Part shown: positions 1-7,238 of the stretch, piece by piece | Layout of the letters: each line of letters starts with the position of its first letter | Position numbering within the stretch: position 1 is the stretch's first letter | From: a bacterium CPR1 | GTDB lineage: Bacteria > Vulcanimicrobiota > Xenobia > Xenobiales > QWHO01 | Direction of reading: 5' to 3' | Assembly (NCBI GenBank): GCA_021404945.1 | Contig: QWHO01000054.1 | Location: 1-48,277 of the forward strand | Length of the DNA: 48,277 nt | Notes under the pieces: generated by a model | Told to the model about the DNA's origin: nothing | Seen by the model: only the letters and a program-made list of their open reading frames with translations | Databases searched by the model: none | Translations under genes and position numbers: made by a program

Positions 1-26
1 CGCTTTCTCGGCCCGGCCGGGAGCCT

Positions 27-524
27 TTGCAACCTGCCGGCCCAGAGCCGCAAAGGCCTGAGTCACGACGCCCCTACTCGGCACCGACCGCCTCCACTTC
101 GTCCTGGCGCTTCCTGGCCATCGGGGCCCTGATCCTGGTGGGGCTGGTGGTCTGGGTCCATCAGAGCCGGGCCCATACTTCCTCGCGCTCGTCTCAGTCC
201 AGCCGTCTCGAGTTGCACGATGTCAAAGTGCTGGTGCGCGGGCGTCTGCGCCTCGGGGATGTCAGCGGAGCCCCACGAGACGCCCGGCTGACCATCCACC
301 TGCCCCAGATCCCTCTGGACTTAACCCGCCAGGGCGAGCAGCTCAAGCTCAGCGAGGAAGGCGATTTTCAGATCGAAATCAACTTCCAGAGCGCTCGCCG
401 GCCGGCTCGGGTCGAGATCACCGCCAGCATGCCAGGCTATCGCGAGGAGCATCTCAAGGACATCCCTCTCCAGGGCGATCCGCTGACGGCCGAAGTCCCT
501 CCCATCGTGCTCAAGCCGCGCTAA
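27..524 (+). CDS. Single-pass membrane-anchored protein with C-terminal beta domain (5' end probably outside window)
   Basis: The product is about 165 residues. It has a Pro/Ser-rich N-terminus, one hydrophobic helix (about residues 29-46, ending VVWVHQS), a Ser-rich linker and a C-terminal stretch of about 90 residues with alternating polar and hydrophobic strands. That last part resembles a small carboxypeptidase-regulatory or Ig-like beta sandwich. The first possible start is TTG at 27, but the frame is open to the window edge, so the true start may lie upstream. The topology suggests a short cytoplasmic tail with the beta domain outside the membrane. No enzyme motif is visible and the function is unknown. 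The gene lies 56 bp upstream of the DUF1444-like gene on the same strand. Confidence 0.6.
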   Translation: MQPAGPEPQRPESRRPYSAPTASTSSWRFLAIGALILVGLVVWVHQSRAHTSSRSSQSSRLELHDVKVLVRGRLRLGDVSGAPRDARLTIHLPQIPLDLTRQGEQLKLSEEGDFQIEINFQSARRPARVEITASMPGYREEHLKDIPLQGDPLTAEVPPIVLKPR

Positions 525-580
525 CCCCGAAGGATCTGGGCCCCGGGGGGAGAATTGCCCTGCCCCCCAAGGAGGAACTG

Positions 581-1741
581 ATGTACGGCAACCTGTTCGG
601 AGCCCCCAATCGCGAGACGTTCGCCACCAGCCTGCTCAACGCCATCCGGCGCGCCGGCGACGAGCGTCCCATCCGCCTCGACCGCGACAACTTCTGCCTG
701 CAGGTCGAGCAGGATAAGATCCGTCTCTTCCTGGCCCAGGCCTACGAGGAGTACGTGGCCGCCGCCGGGCGCGAGCGCCGGGGGGTCATCGAGCGTTACG
801 TTGGGGTCTGGCTCGAGGGCGGACAGGCCCAGGGGCCGCCAGATACCTTCGCCGAAGCCCGCGCGGGGCTTCTGCCCCGGGTGCGCGAGCGTATCTACTT
901 TGAGCAGTCGCGGCTGCAGTTGGGGGCCGACATCCCGTTTCGCCTGCTCTCCACTGAGCTGGGCCTCGAGCTGGTGCACGAGGACTCGGTGGCATTGACG
1001 CTCGAGCACCTGGAAGAGTGGGACGTCAGCTTCGAAGAGGCCCTCAAAGTGGCTCGCCTCAACCTGGCCGAGCGCAGCCAGGCCGAGTTCCGCGAGCTGG
1101 CTCCGGGCTACTTCGTTTCAACCTGGAAGGACGGCTACGACGCCACCCGCCTGCTGCTGGCCGAGCGTCTGGTCGCCCTGGCTGTCAAGGGTGCTCCTGT
1201 GGCCGTGGCGCTGCGCAGAGATACCCTGGCCGTGACCGGCTCGGAAGATGCCGCCGGAGTCGGTCGCCTGGCCGCGCTGGCCCAGGAAGCCATCGGCCAG
1301 GACGGCCTGCTCTCGCCCATCCCGGTAATCTGGCGCGGCGGGGCCTGGCACCCCTTCGTGCCGCCCGTGGAGCACCCTCATTACGAAGCTGTGCGCCGTC
1401 TGTTCATGCAGAATGCAGCCCGCGATTATGCGCTGCAAGCTGCCCTGCTGCAAGGCTACCATCCCGAGGCCCGGTTGGCCGGCTACGAGCTGGCTCGGGA
1501 TCGCGACACGGGCCACTGGGTGGACCTGGCCAGCTGGGACGAAGCCGCCGGCCAGCAGCTCTTGCCCCGCGCCTCGACTGTCTCGCTGGTGCGCCAGGGG
1601 CGCAGCCTGGGCTATTTTCGCTGGGAAAAGGTGCACGAGGTCTGCGGCGAGCTTCTCGAGCCGCTGGCCTACCACCCGCCCCGGGTGGCCACCCTGGGCT
1701 TCCCCACCGAAGAGCAGGTCACACAGATGCGATTGGGCTAA
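581..1741 (+). CDS. DUF1444-like (YtpQ-type) protein
   Basis: This is a 386-residue soluble protein. The start is well supported: AAGGAGGA lies four bases before the ATG. The middle contains the pattern typical of DUF1444/UPF0354 proteins: a segment WKDGYDATRLLLAERLV, then a strand with APVAVALRRDTLAVTGSED, then LAALAQEAI. In known families this region looks like a degenerate nucleotide-binding or regulatory fold with no proven reaction. The C-terminal third (from about residue 270) has an extra helical and beta part not typical of YtpQ. No signal peptide or membrane segment is seen. The assignment rests on motif recall only, and the function is unknown. Confidence 0.6.
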   Translation: MYGNLFGAPNRETFATSLLNAIRRAGDERPIRLDRDNFCLQVEQDKIRLFLAQAYEEYVAAAGRERRGVIERYVGVWLEGGQAQGPPDTFAEARAGLLPRVRERIYFEQSRLQLGADIPFRLLSTELGLELVHEDSVALTLEHLEEWDVSFEEALKVARLNLAERSQAEFRELAPGYFVSTWKDGYDATRLLLAERLVALAVKGAPVAVALRRDTLAVTGSEDAAGVGRLAALAQEAIGQDGLLSPIPVIWRGGAWHPFVPPVEHPHYEAVRRLFMQNAARDYALQAALLQGYHPEARLAGYELARDRDTGHWVDLASWDEAAGQQLLPRASTVSLVRQGRSLGYFRWEKVHEVCGELLEPLAYHPPRVATLGFPTEEQVTQMRLG

Positions 1742-1748
1742 GAGGCAG

Positions 1749-2001
1749 AGCCGGAAACCCCTTGACCCAGTTTTCCGGCTGCGCTGCTCATTCGCTCGCA
1801 CTATGGTCTTGCACATTGGCACCATCTGTTCCAGCGCGTTGCAAAGTGCAAGACCAAAGGACTTTTGAGATCCGGCCGCCTACAGGAGGCGGGGGCAGGC
1901 CCGAAGCCGAGCCGGGCCAGCTGCCCTGGCTCGAGAAGATGGTGTGCCACACCCGGGCCCCAGGGCGTGGAGCTCCGACGCCACAGGCGGAGTGCGGCTG
2001 G
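1749..2001. repeat. Composite dispersed repeat, copy A
   Basis: The copy begins 8 bp after the stop of the DUF1444-like gene. It has three recognisable parts. The first is a hairpin, AGCCGGAAA (1749-1757) pairing with TTTCCGGCT (1772-1780), around a TTGAC-containing loop. The second is at 1791-1865 and contains GTTCCAGCGCGTTG and AGTGCAAGACCAAAG, found again in reverse orientation near 41097-41182. The third, about 1952-2001, is a diverged form of a block also found at 13281-13341 and 41027-41078. The rest of the 1742-2126 gap shows no convincing gene. Confidence 0.7.
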
Positions 2002-2126
2002 ACTTCTGGCGGAGAGCGCTTCTTTACGCCGCATGAATGAGTGGGGGGCAGGACCTCTGGAATGAGCCCGTGGCCTGACGCCGGCTTCAGGCTTTTTTCA
2101 GGCAGGCAGGGTTTCATGCCCTCGCA

Positions 2127-2510
2127 ATGATCGTCTCGCCTGTCCAGATGACCAGCCCGGAATGGAACCGTCAGCGTGCGCTGATGGTTCCCTCCTGGCT
2201 CATCGAGTCGGAGCCCTCCGAGGAGCGCTCCCGGCGACGCCGCGGCCGACGCCGGGGCGCGGACCAGTTTGACCTGAGCCCCCAGCTTCAGCACCTGCTC
2301 GTCGAGGAGGCCCTCGACCGCCTCTGGAAGGAGATCGCGCTCCCTCCCACCCCGCCCAGCCTGGACTGGGGCCGAGCGGCCCTGGGGGCCTTGCTGGGCA
2401 GCCAGCTGGCCGGCGCTGTGCGCGAGGCGGACCGGCGCTCGCAGCATCACTTCCTACCCCGGACTTACGCCGACTTCTCCTCCCTGGTGGAGGCATTCTC
2501 GCTGCACTGA
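2127..2510 (+). CDS. Hypothetical 127-residue protein, Arg-rich, overlaps a repeat
   Basis: The ORF starts at ATG 2127 without an obvious Shine-Dalgarno sequence. It encodes a charged protein with an Arg-rich patch (about residues 35-47) followed by mostly helical sequence ending in SSLVEAFSLH. Its middle (IESEPSEER) and its last 16 codons recur, joined together with the centre deleted, at 3208-3298. That shows this sequence, or the repeat carrying it, has been duplicated in the genome. The short N-terminus starting MIVSP resembles the N-termini of several other uncharacterised proteins in this window. It is not recognised as a known family and could be a repeat-borne ORF rather than an ordinary gene. 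Confidence 0.4.
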   Translation: MIVSPVQMTSPEWNRQRALMVPSWLIESEPSEERSRRRRGRRRGADQFDLSPQLQHLLVEEALDRLWKEIALPPTPPSLDWGRAALGALLGSQLAGAVREADRRSQHHFLPRTYADFSSLVEAFSLH

Positions 2511-2545
2511 GACGGAGCAGCGGTGCTTCTTTGTGACTGGCGTCC
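2464..2545. repeat. Direct repeat R1 (left of vapBC)
   Basis: Bases 2464-2513 match 3249-3298 at 49 of 50 positions. A shared tail with GCGGTGCTTCTT follows, seen again at about 3320-3352 and 36090-36122. Together with 2200-2229, which is identical to 3208-3237, this defines a repeat whose two copies bracket the vapBC pair. Confidence 0.8.
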
Positions 2546-2561
2546 AACCCGGCTTGAAGGC

Positions 2562-2951
2562 TCAGATTCGGCGCTCCCGCAGCGGCGAGATCTGAGCCAG
2601 GAGATGAAAGTCCCGGTCGTGGTGCAGAACCTCGACATCCTGGCGCAATGCGCAGGCGCAAATGAGGCAGTCCACGGACGACCGCACGGTGATCCCAGCG
2701 CGCCGGGCCTTGCGGTAGAGGCCGGCGGCCTCTTCGAACACCGACAGGTCAAGCGGACTCTCGAGGATCGGCAAGGAGATCAAAGCTCTGTGCGCTAGCC
2801 GATAGGCAGCCTCGTCTCGGAAGCCCTGGAGGACCTCCTGCACGACCGGGAGGCACGTAACCACTTCCTCTAACAATACGTGGGTTTCGAGGTCGAGCGG
2901 GTGTTTTCGCTGAAAGACCTCGATCCAGACCGAAGTATCAACCAGGACCAA
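2562..2951 (-). CDS. vapC: PIN-domain ribonuclease toxin, VapC family
   Basis: This is a type II toxin-antitoxin ribonuclease of about 129 residues, the usual VapC length. The acidic PIN residues are visible from the chosen start: D5 (VDTSVW), E39 (VVQEVLQG), D94 (SSVDCLI) and D112/D114 (HHDRDF). They coordinate the metal for RNA cleavage in the family. I chose TTG 2951 because it gives the standard MVLVDTSVW start; an in-frame GTG at 3000-3002 would add 17 residues with no family match. The gene overlaps the 3' end of the vapB-like gene by 14 bp, so translational coupling is expected. Both genes lie between two direct repeats. Confidence 0.85.
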   Translation of the reverse strand: MVLVDTSVWIEVFQRKHPLDLETHVLLEEVVTCLPVVQEVLQGFRDEAAYRLAHRALISLPILESPLDLSVFEEAAGLYRKARRAGITVRSSVDCLICACALRQDVEVLHHDRDFHLLAQISPLRERRI

Positions 2952-3168
2952 GTTGATCGCTCGTTCGGGAATCCGAGTCGCCGCGCATCTGTGCGAGCTC
3001 ACCCTCCCATAACCCGCTGCCTCTCAGGTCGAGGATGCTGCGCGCCTTAATCCGACGAACAAACTCGTTGAGGGCGCGATTGACCGCCCCGGAGTATGTC
3101 TTCTCTCCGCTCAGCCGGACGGCTTCTTGAAGAAGCTGCTCATCCAGCACAAGATTTGTGCGCTTCAT
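2938..3168 (-). CDS. vapB: VapB-type antitoxin (DUF2191-like)
   Basis: This 76-residue protein is the antitoxin partner of the overlapping VapC. The N-terminus MKRTNLVLDEQLLQEAV is a ribbon-helix-helix strand and helix. It is followed by TYSGAVNRALNEFVRR and a C-terminal toxin-binding segment with LDLRGSGLWEGELAQMR, which closely follows the VapB pattern LDLRG..WEGDL..MR. In this family the dimer binds the operon promoter and the tail blocks the toxin active site; autoregulation is inferred. The last 12 or so residues come from the overlap with vapC and may have little role. Confidence 0.85.
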   Translation of the reverse strand: MKRTNLVLDEQLLQEAVRLSGEKTYSGAVNRALNEFVRRIKARSILDLRGSGLWEGELAQMRGDSDSRTSDQLGPG

Positions 3169-3199
3169 GTGCAGACCATAGCCCAGAGGGTCAGGGCTG

Positions 3200-4615
3200 T
3201 CAACCTGTCATCGAGTCGGAGCCCTCCGAGGAGCGCTTCTCCCCCGTGCTTACTCCGACTTCTCCTCCCTGGTGGAGGCATTCTCGCTGCACTGAGACCC
3301 CTGGAACCGGGAGGGCTGAGCGGTAGCGGTGCTTCTTCTTGACCGGCATCCAGCCCATCATGAAAGGCCCCACCACCGCTCCCAGAGCGGCAAAAATAGC
3401 CGCCAGAAGGCCGCTGAGGCGGGGGCCCGAGCCGGCCCCGATCCAGGCGCCCACCCCGGCCAGCGCGCCCCCCACCAGCCCGGCCACGAGACCGTAGATG
3501 GCCATGATCACCGTGATCACGAGCCAGCCCATCAGCGGGCTCATGATCCCGCCGCCTCCTTCCACGCTGGCGGCCACCAGAAAGAGCGCCAACGAAGCCA
3601 CCAGACAACCCACGAAGACCCCCGCCGTGGTGGCGTAGAAGGCCCGCTCGCCCGCTTTAGAGCGCACGTCCCGTCCAGAAGAAACGGCCGAGTGGTAGCC
3701 TCCGGTGGCCCCGAGATAGGCCGGCAGCGAGGTGAAGAGCAGCAAGATGAAGACCGGCAGCAAGGTGAGCCAGGCTCGGCTAGAAGACTTGCTGCGGCGC
3801 TGTTGCTCTTCTTTCTCGCGCTGCTGCTGTTGCTGCTCGAGCAAGGAGGGGGGCGGTGGGGGAGTGGCCGAGGCCAAGACGGCCGGGGCGGCAACGTCGA
3901 AGCTCAGGCTCGAGGCCAGATCGCTCAGGCGCTGCTCGGACGCGTCCGGTGGACCACTCAGAACGAACACCACCAGGTGGCCACGGTAGAGCACGAACAG
4001 CGCCGTGCTCGCTCCATAGCGGCTGCGATAGCTGGCCAGAGCGCGGGGTGGGTCGAAGCCCTCGAGCGGCTTAAGCCAGTTGAGGGCTCTGGCCTCCGAG
4101 CGTCGGCTCTCGATCGCGAAGTAGTGCTTGACCCGCGCCTGGAGGTCTTCGGGAAGCTGGCGCCGGCGCAGCTCTTCGAGCACCTGCGCGCCCAGCTTCT
4201 TGCCTCGGGCCGGGTCGGTGCGGAAGGCGCGTCGGGCCTGGTCGACTTTCTTGCGCAGAGCGTAGATTTCGTCCCGGTCGGGCTCGAACTCGAAGCTGAC
4301 GTAGGGGAATCTGGACAGCTCGAGCGAGCGCTCCTCGGGGTCCATGGCGGAGTCGGCCAGCGCCTTCTCCAGGCGGTCGGCGGCCTCCCGGTGGGGGTCG
4401 GCACCGGCGTCGGTGGCGCGCAGCGTGCCCTCCTTGCCGTGCGACCAGACCCTGGCGCTGGGCTGAAAGCCGTTCGGGGGCTGAAAGCTCAGGTGGTGCT
4501 CTCCCACGGCTACAAAGCCGGGCGGCGACTTGCTCGCGGGGCTCGGCTCGACCCCGGCAGGGCCGCATCCGGCGAGGAGAAAGAGCAGGAGCAGCACGAA
4601 CTGTAGCCGCGCCAA
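3200..4615 (-). CDS. Predicted lipoprotein with four C-terminal membrane helices
   Basis: From TTG 4615 the product begins MARLQFVLLLLFLLAGC, a lipoprotein signal with lipobox LAGC (Cys17). In-frame starts up to 4837 only add sequence unlike a leader. A soluble helical domain of about 270 residues follows, with conserved-looking charged segments (about residues 60-260). Next come a Pro run and a Gln/Glu-rich linker (EQQQQQREKEEQQRR), then about four hydrophobic helices from residue 290 on (AWLTLLPVFILLL; VGCLVASLALFLVAA; WLVITVIMAIYGLVAGL; LLAAIFAALGAVVGPF). A lipid anchor plus several helices is unusual, and the lipobox could simply be the first membrane helix. The last 50 or so residues are encoded by repeat R2. 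Function unknown. Confidence 0.6.
   Translation of the reverse strand: MARLQFVLLLLFLLAGCGPAGVEPSPASKSPPGFVAVGEHHLSFQPPNGFQPSARVWSHGKEGTLRATDAGADPHREAADRLEKALADSAMDPEERSLELSRFPYVSFEFEPDRDEIYALRKKVDQARRAFRTDPARGKKLGAQVLEELRRRQLPEDLQARVKHYFAIESRRSEARALNWLKPLEGFDPPRALASYRSRYGASTALFVLYRGHLVVFVLSGPPDASEQRLSDLASSLSFDVAAPAVLASATPPPPPSLLEQQQQQREKEEQQRRSKSSSRAWLTLLPVFILLLFTSLPAYLGATGGYHSAVSSGRDVRSKAGERAFYATTAGVFVGCLVASLALFLVAASVEGGGGIMSPLMGWLVITVIMAIYGLVAGLVGGALAGVGAWIGAGSGPRLSGLLAAIFAALGAVVGPFMMGWMPVKKKHRYRSALPVPGVSVQRECLHQGGEVGVSTGEKRSSEGSDSMTG
3208..3352 (+). pseudogene. Internally deleted copy of the 2127-2510 ORF / direct repeat R2
   Basis: Bases 3208-3237 are identical to 2200-2229, and 3249-3298 match 2464-2513 with one mismatch. 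About 220 bp present between these blocks in the first copy are missing here, and the reading frame shifts between the blocks, so this copy cannot encode the same protein. Its distal part runs antisense through the 3' end of the lipoprotein gene at 3200-4615 and gives that protein a C-terminal extension with PVKKKHRYRSALP. The same tail sequence occurs near 36090. Confidence 0.7.
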
Positions 4616-4754
4616 CGCGCCCCGTGGGGCGCAAACACCCGCCCCAAAGCACCGGTTAGCCGTTGAGCGACGGCGGGAGCGGTCGATGATTTGACCATGG
4701 CAGGAGATTGCTCCTCGGGCGCCTTTGAGCCTTCTTTCAGCCTCTCTTGGTTGC

Positions 4755-7238
4755 ATGGTAAGCATGCAGATTGACGCCCTCTGGAGCGGTGCCCTGCGCC
4801 CCGTGGTGGCGGCTCGGGACGGCTCCAGGCCGGTCACGACGGGCCCCGTGGACGCCTACGTCCAGGGTCCGCCGACCGAGTCGCCCGTGGTGTTGCCCTC
4901 GCAAGAGCTCGACCGGCTCAGCAAGCTCGACTTCCGCATGGGTCTGCAGACCATGACCTACTTCGACGCCGAGCTTTCGCCCCAACCCGAGATCGACGCA
5001 CTGGTGAAGGCCGTGGGGCGCAGTCGAGTGCCCGACCAGGCAGCCCGAGCCCTGACCGGCATCGCCCACTCGTGCATGATCCGCGAGCGGGCCAACCTCC
5101 CGCCGGGCCACCGCCATCGCGAGCCGGTGGAGCAGGACCGCGCCTGGGCTCGCGCCTGTCTCAAGACTCTGACCAACTGGCGCGACAGGGGCCAGCTCGA
5201 GATCCGCTATCAAGGCCGCCCCATCACGCCCGAGGACGACCTCTACGCCCTGGTGGCGGCGGGCCGACCGGCCGTGCGCGACGGGGTGGTCCACCTGCAC
5301 GCTCCTCCGCCTCCCGCCCCGCCGCGCATTGCCGCTCTGGCCGAGGAGGTGCTGTCCGAGCTGCCGCCCCAGTCCAACGTGCCCGCTCCGGGTCTGGACA
5401 AGCTGGCCGCGCTGGAGCCCATGCAGGCCGCCCTGGTGGTGGGCGCGCTGCTCGATCGCTTCGATCTCGTGGGCAACGCCGACGACATCGACCGGGTGAC
5501 CCGGCTGGTCAAGCACGCTCCCCTCAAGCAGGCCCTCGAGCCCCACGCCGAGCGGCTGGCCCGGGTGGGCTCGGAGGCCGAGGCCCGGGGCCGCCTGGCC
5601 TGGAGCTTCGGGGAGGGGCGCCACAAAGTCTGGCTGCTCAAGGAGCTGGTGCAGGTCTTTCCAGCGGTGGCCGAAGGTCCTTCAGCGGCGGTCGAGCATT
5701 CAGGGGAGCTCTCTGCGCCCCGACAGGATTTCTTCCAGCGTGAGCTGGCGCCGTTCTTGCTCTGCGACGAGTTGAACAGCTCGCACGCCGCCGTCGAGCT
5801 GGCCGGCACCCGGCCCGACTGGACCCGCAAGGCGCTGGACCTTTTCACCGCCCAGAGCGACATACGCCTGGACGAGCAGCAGCACCGTCTCATGCACCAG
5901 GGCCTCAAGGAGGGCCACTGGCGCCCCGATGCGGCCCAGCAAGAGTGGCTGGCCCGCCGCCTGGAGCTGCCCGACGCCAGTGTGTTCAAGTACGAAGGCC
6001 CGGCCGAGAACTTCCGCTATACGCTGCGGAGCGTGCGGATGGCGGCCGAGCAGGACCCGGCCGCCTTCTCCGAGGAGCTGCGCGACCGCCTGCTCGAGCG
6101 CTTGCTCAGCGATCCCGCCCCCAAGCTGAGCGAGGGCCTCTATCGCGAGCCCAACGGGGTGGATCCCTACCGCATGATGGGAGACGCGATGGCCTTCGTC
6201 TTCCACCCGCCGGGCGGGCGCGTCGACCGGCTGGTGAGCGAGCTGGACGGCCCTCGCGGGGAAGCGGCTCTGGCCCTGCTGGCCTCGCTCGAGCTGCCCG
6301 AGGAGCTCTCCGAGCGCCTCGCCGAGCGACTCGAGCCCGAGATGCGCCGGGAGCCACCCCCCGATCGACGCGACCTGGACACTCTGGGGCGCATCGCCGA
6401 GCAGTTCCGTCCTCGCCGCATGGCCGCCCTGCCGGCTCGCGAGGCGCTGCAGCTGGCCTACAAGATGCCGTCCCAGAGGGGCTTTTCGCCCCCGCCGGTG
6501 GACAAAGTGGTGGAGGATCTCGTGCAGCGGCATCGGAGCGAGGCCAGCGAGCTGCCGGTGCTGGCCGCCGGCAAGCTGGAGAGCTTGACGCCCGAGCAAC
6601 TGGCCGAGGTGGAGCTCTGCGAGGGGATGACCCGCGGAAGGCCCGAGCGCAAGGCTTTCCTGGATCGCTTCGGGCCCGAGCTGCGCGAGCATAAGGAGCG
6701 TCCAACTTTGCTCGAGGGCGTGGTGCGCCGTCTGCGCCAGGCCGCCCTCAAGGAGGCCCTGGAGCAGCTCAGGAGCGGAGAGCTGCCCGTGAAAGAGCGC
6801 CTGGAGCAGCTCGAGCTGGCGGGCAACTCGCGCGAGGCCTGGCAGGCCCTGCGCCAGGGGCTGAGCCAGGGCGAGGACGCTCGCGCTCGCTGCAGCGAGC
6901 AGCTCAAGAATGACGGCGAGCTGCGCGCCGCCCTGGAGCACCTGGGCGACTCGGGTGAGCGCTGGGAGCGCTTCGAGAAGCTCTATGCGCTCACCGACCG
7001 CAAGTTCCCCGATGCCCTGAACGCGAGCCGGGCCCTGGAGAGCGCCATCGAGCGCGGCCAGAGCCCCGAGGAGGCCTGGAAGGCCGCTCTCAAAGGCTGG
7101 CTCTACGAGGATGGCTCGACCGGCGAGCCCGGTCTGGTGGTGGGCGTGGAGGGAGACTCCCTGCGGGTGGGCTCGGTGCGCGTGCCGATCAGGCGACCGG
7201 AGGGCACCCCCTCGCCCGAGACGAAGGACGGCCCATGA
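4755..7238 (+). CDS. Large helical protein of unknown function, coupled to a permease
   Basis: About 827 residues from ATG 4755 (alternatives TTG 4725 and ATG 4764; none has a good ribosome site). The N-terminus (MVSMQIDALWSGALRP) is short and flexible. The rest is almost wholly charged amphipathic helix, rich in Leu, Glu, Arg and Ala, with many blocks such as LLERLLSDP, LERLEPEMRR and LEQLELAGNSREAW. This suggests an alpha-solenoid or HEAT-like scaffold. No membrane segment, signal peptide or catalytic motif was seen. The stop overlaps the next gene's start (ATGA at 7235-7238), so it is probably co-translated with the NCS2-type permease, but no functional link is known. It is divergent from the lipoprotein gene across about 140 bp. 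Confidence 0.6.
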   Translation: MVSMQIDALWSGALRPVVAARDGSRPVTTGPVDAYVQGPPTESPVVLPSQELDRLSKLDFRMGLQTMTYFDAELSPQPEIDALVKAVGRSRVPDQAARALTGIAHSCMIRERANLPPGHRHREPVEQDRAWARACLKTLTNWRDRGQLEIRYQGRPITPEDDLYALVAAGRPAVRDGVVHLHAPPPPAPPRIAALAEEVLSELPPQSNVPAPGLDKLAALEPMQAALVVGALLDRFDLVGNADDIDRVTRLVKHAPLKQALEPHAERLARVGSEAEARGRLAWSFGEGRHKVWLLKELVQVFPAVAEGPSAAVEHSGELSAPRQDFFQRELAPFLLCDELNSSHAAVELAGTRPDWTRKALDLFTAQSDIRLDEQQHRLMHQGLKEGHWRPDAAQQEWLARRLELPDASVFKYEGPAENFRYTLRSVRMAAEQDPAAFSEELRDRLLERLLSDPAPKLSEGLYREPNGVDPYRMMGDAMAFVFHPPGGRVDRLVSELDGPRGEAALALLASLELPEELSERLAERLEPEMRREPPPDRRDLDTLGRIAEQFRPRRMAALPAREALQLAYKMPSQRGFSPPPVDKVVEDLVQRHRSEASELPVLAAGKLESLTPEQLAEVELCEGMTRGRPERKAFLDRFGPELREHKERPTLLEGVVRRLRQAALKEALEQLRSGELPVKERLEQLELAGNSREAWQALRQGLSQGEDARARCSEQLKNDGELRAALEHLGDSGERWERFEKLYALTDRKFPDALNASRALESAIERGQSPEEAWKAALKGWLYEDGSTGEPGLVVGVEGDSLRVGSVRVPIRRPEGTPSPETKDGP

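Noticed and set aside
5700-6941. 413-codon minus-strand open frame opposite the long helical protein
   Set aside because: His/Gln/Leu-rich antisense composition typical of GC-rich shadow frames.
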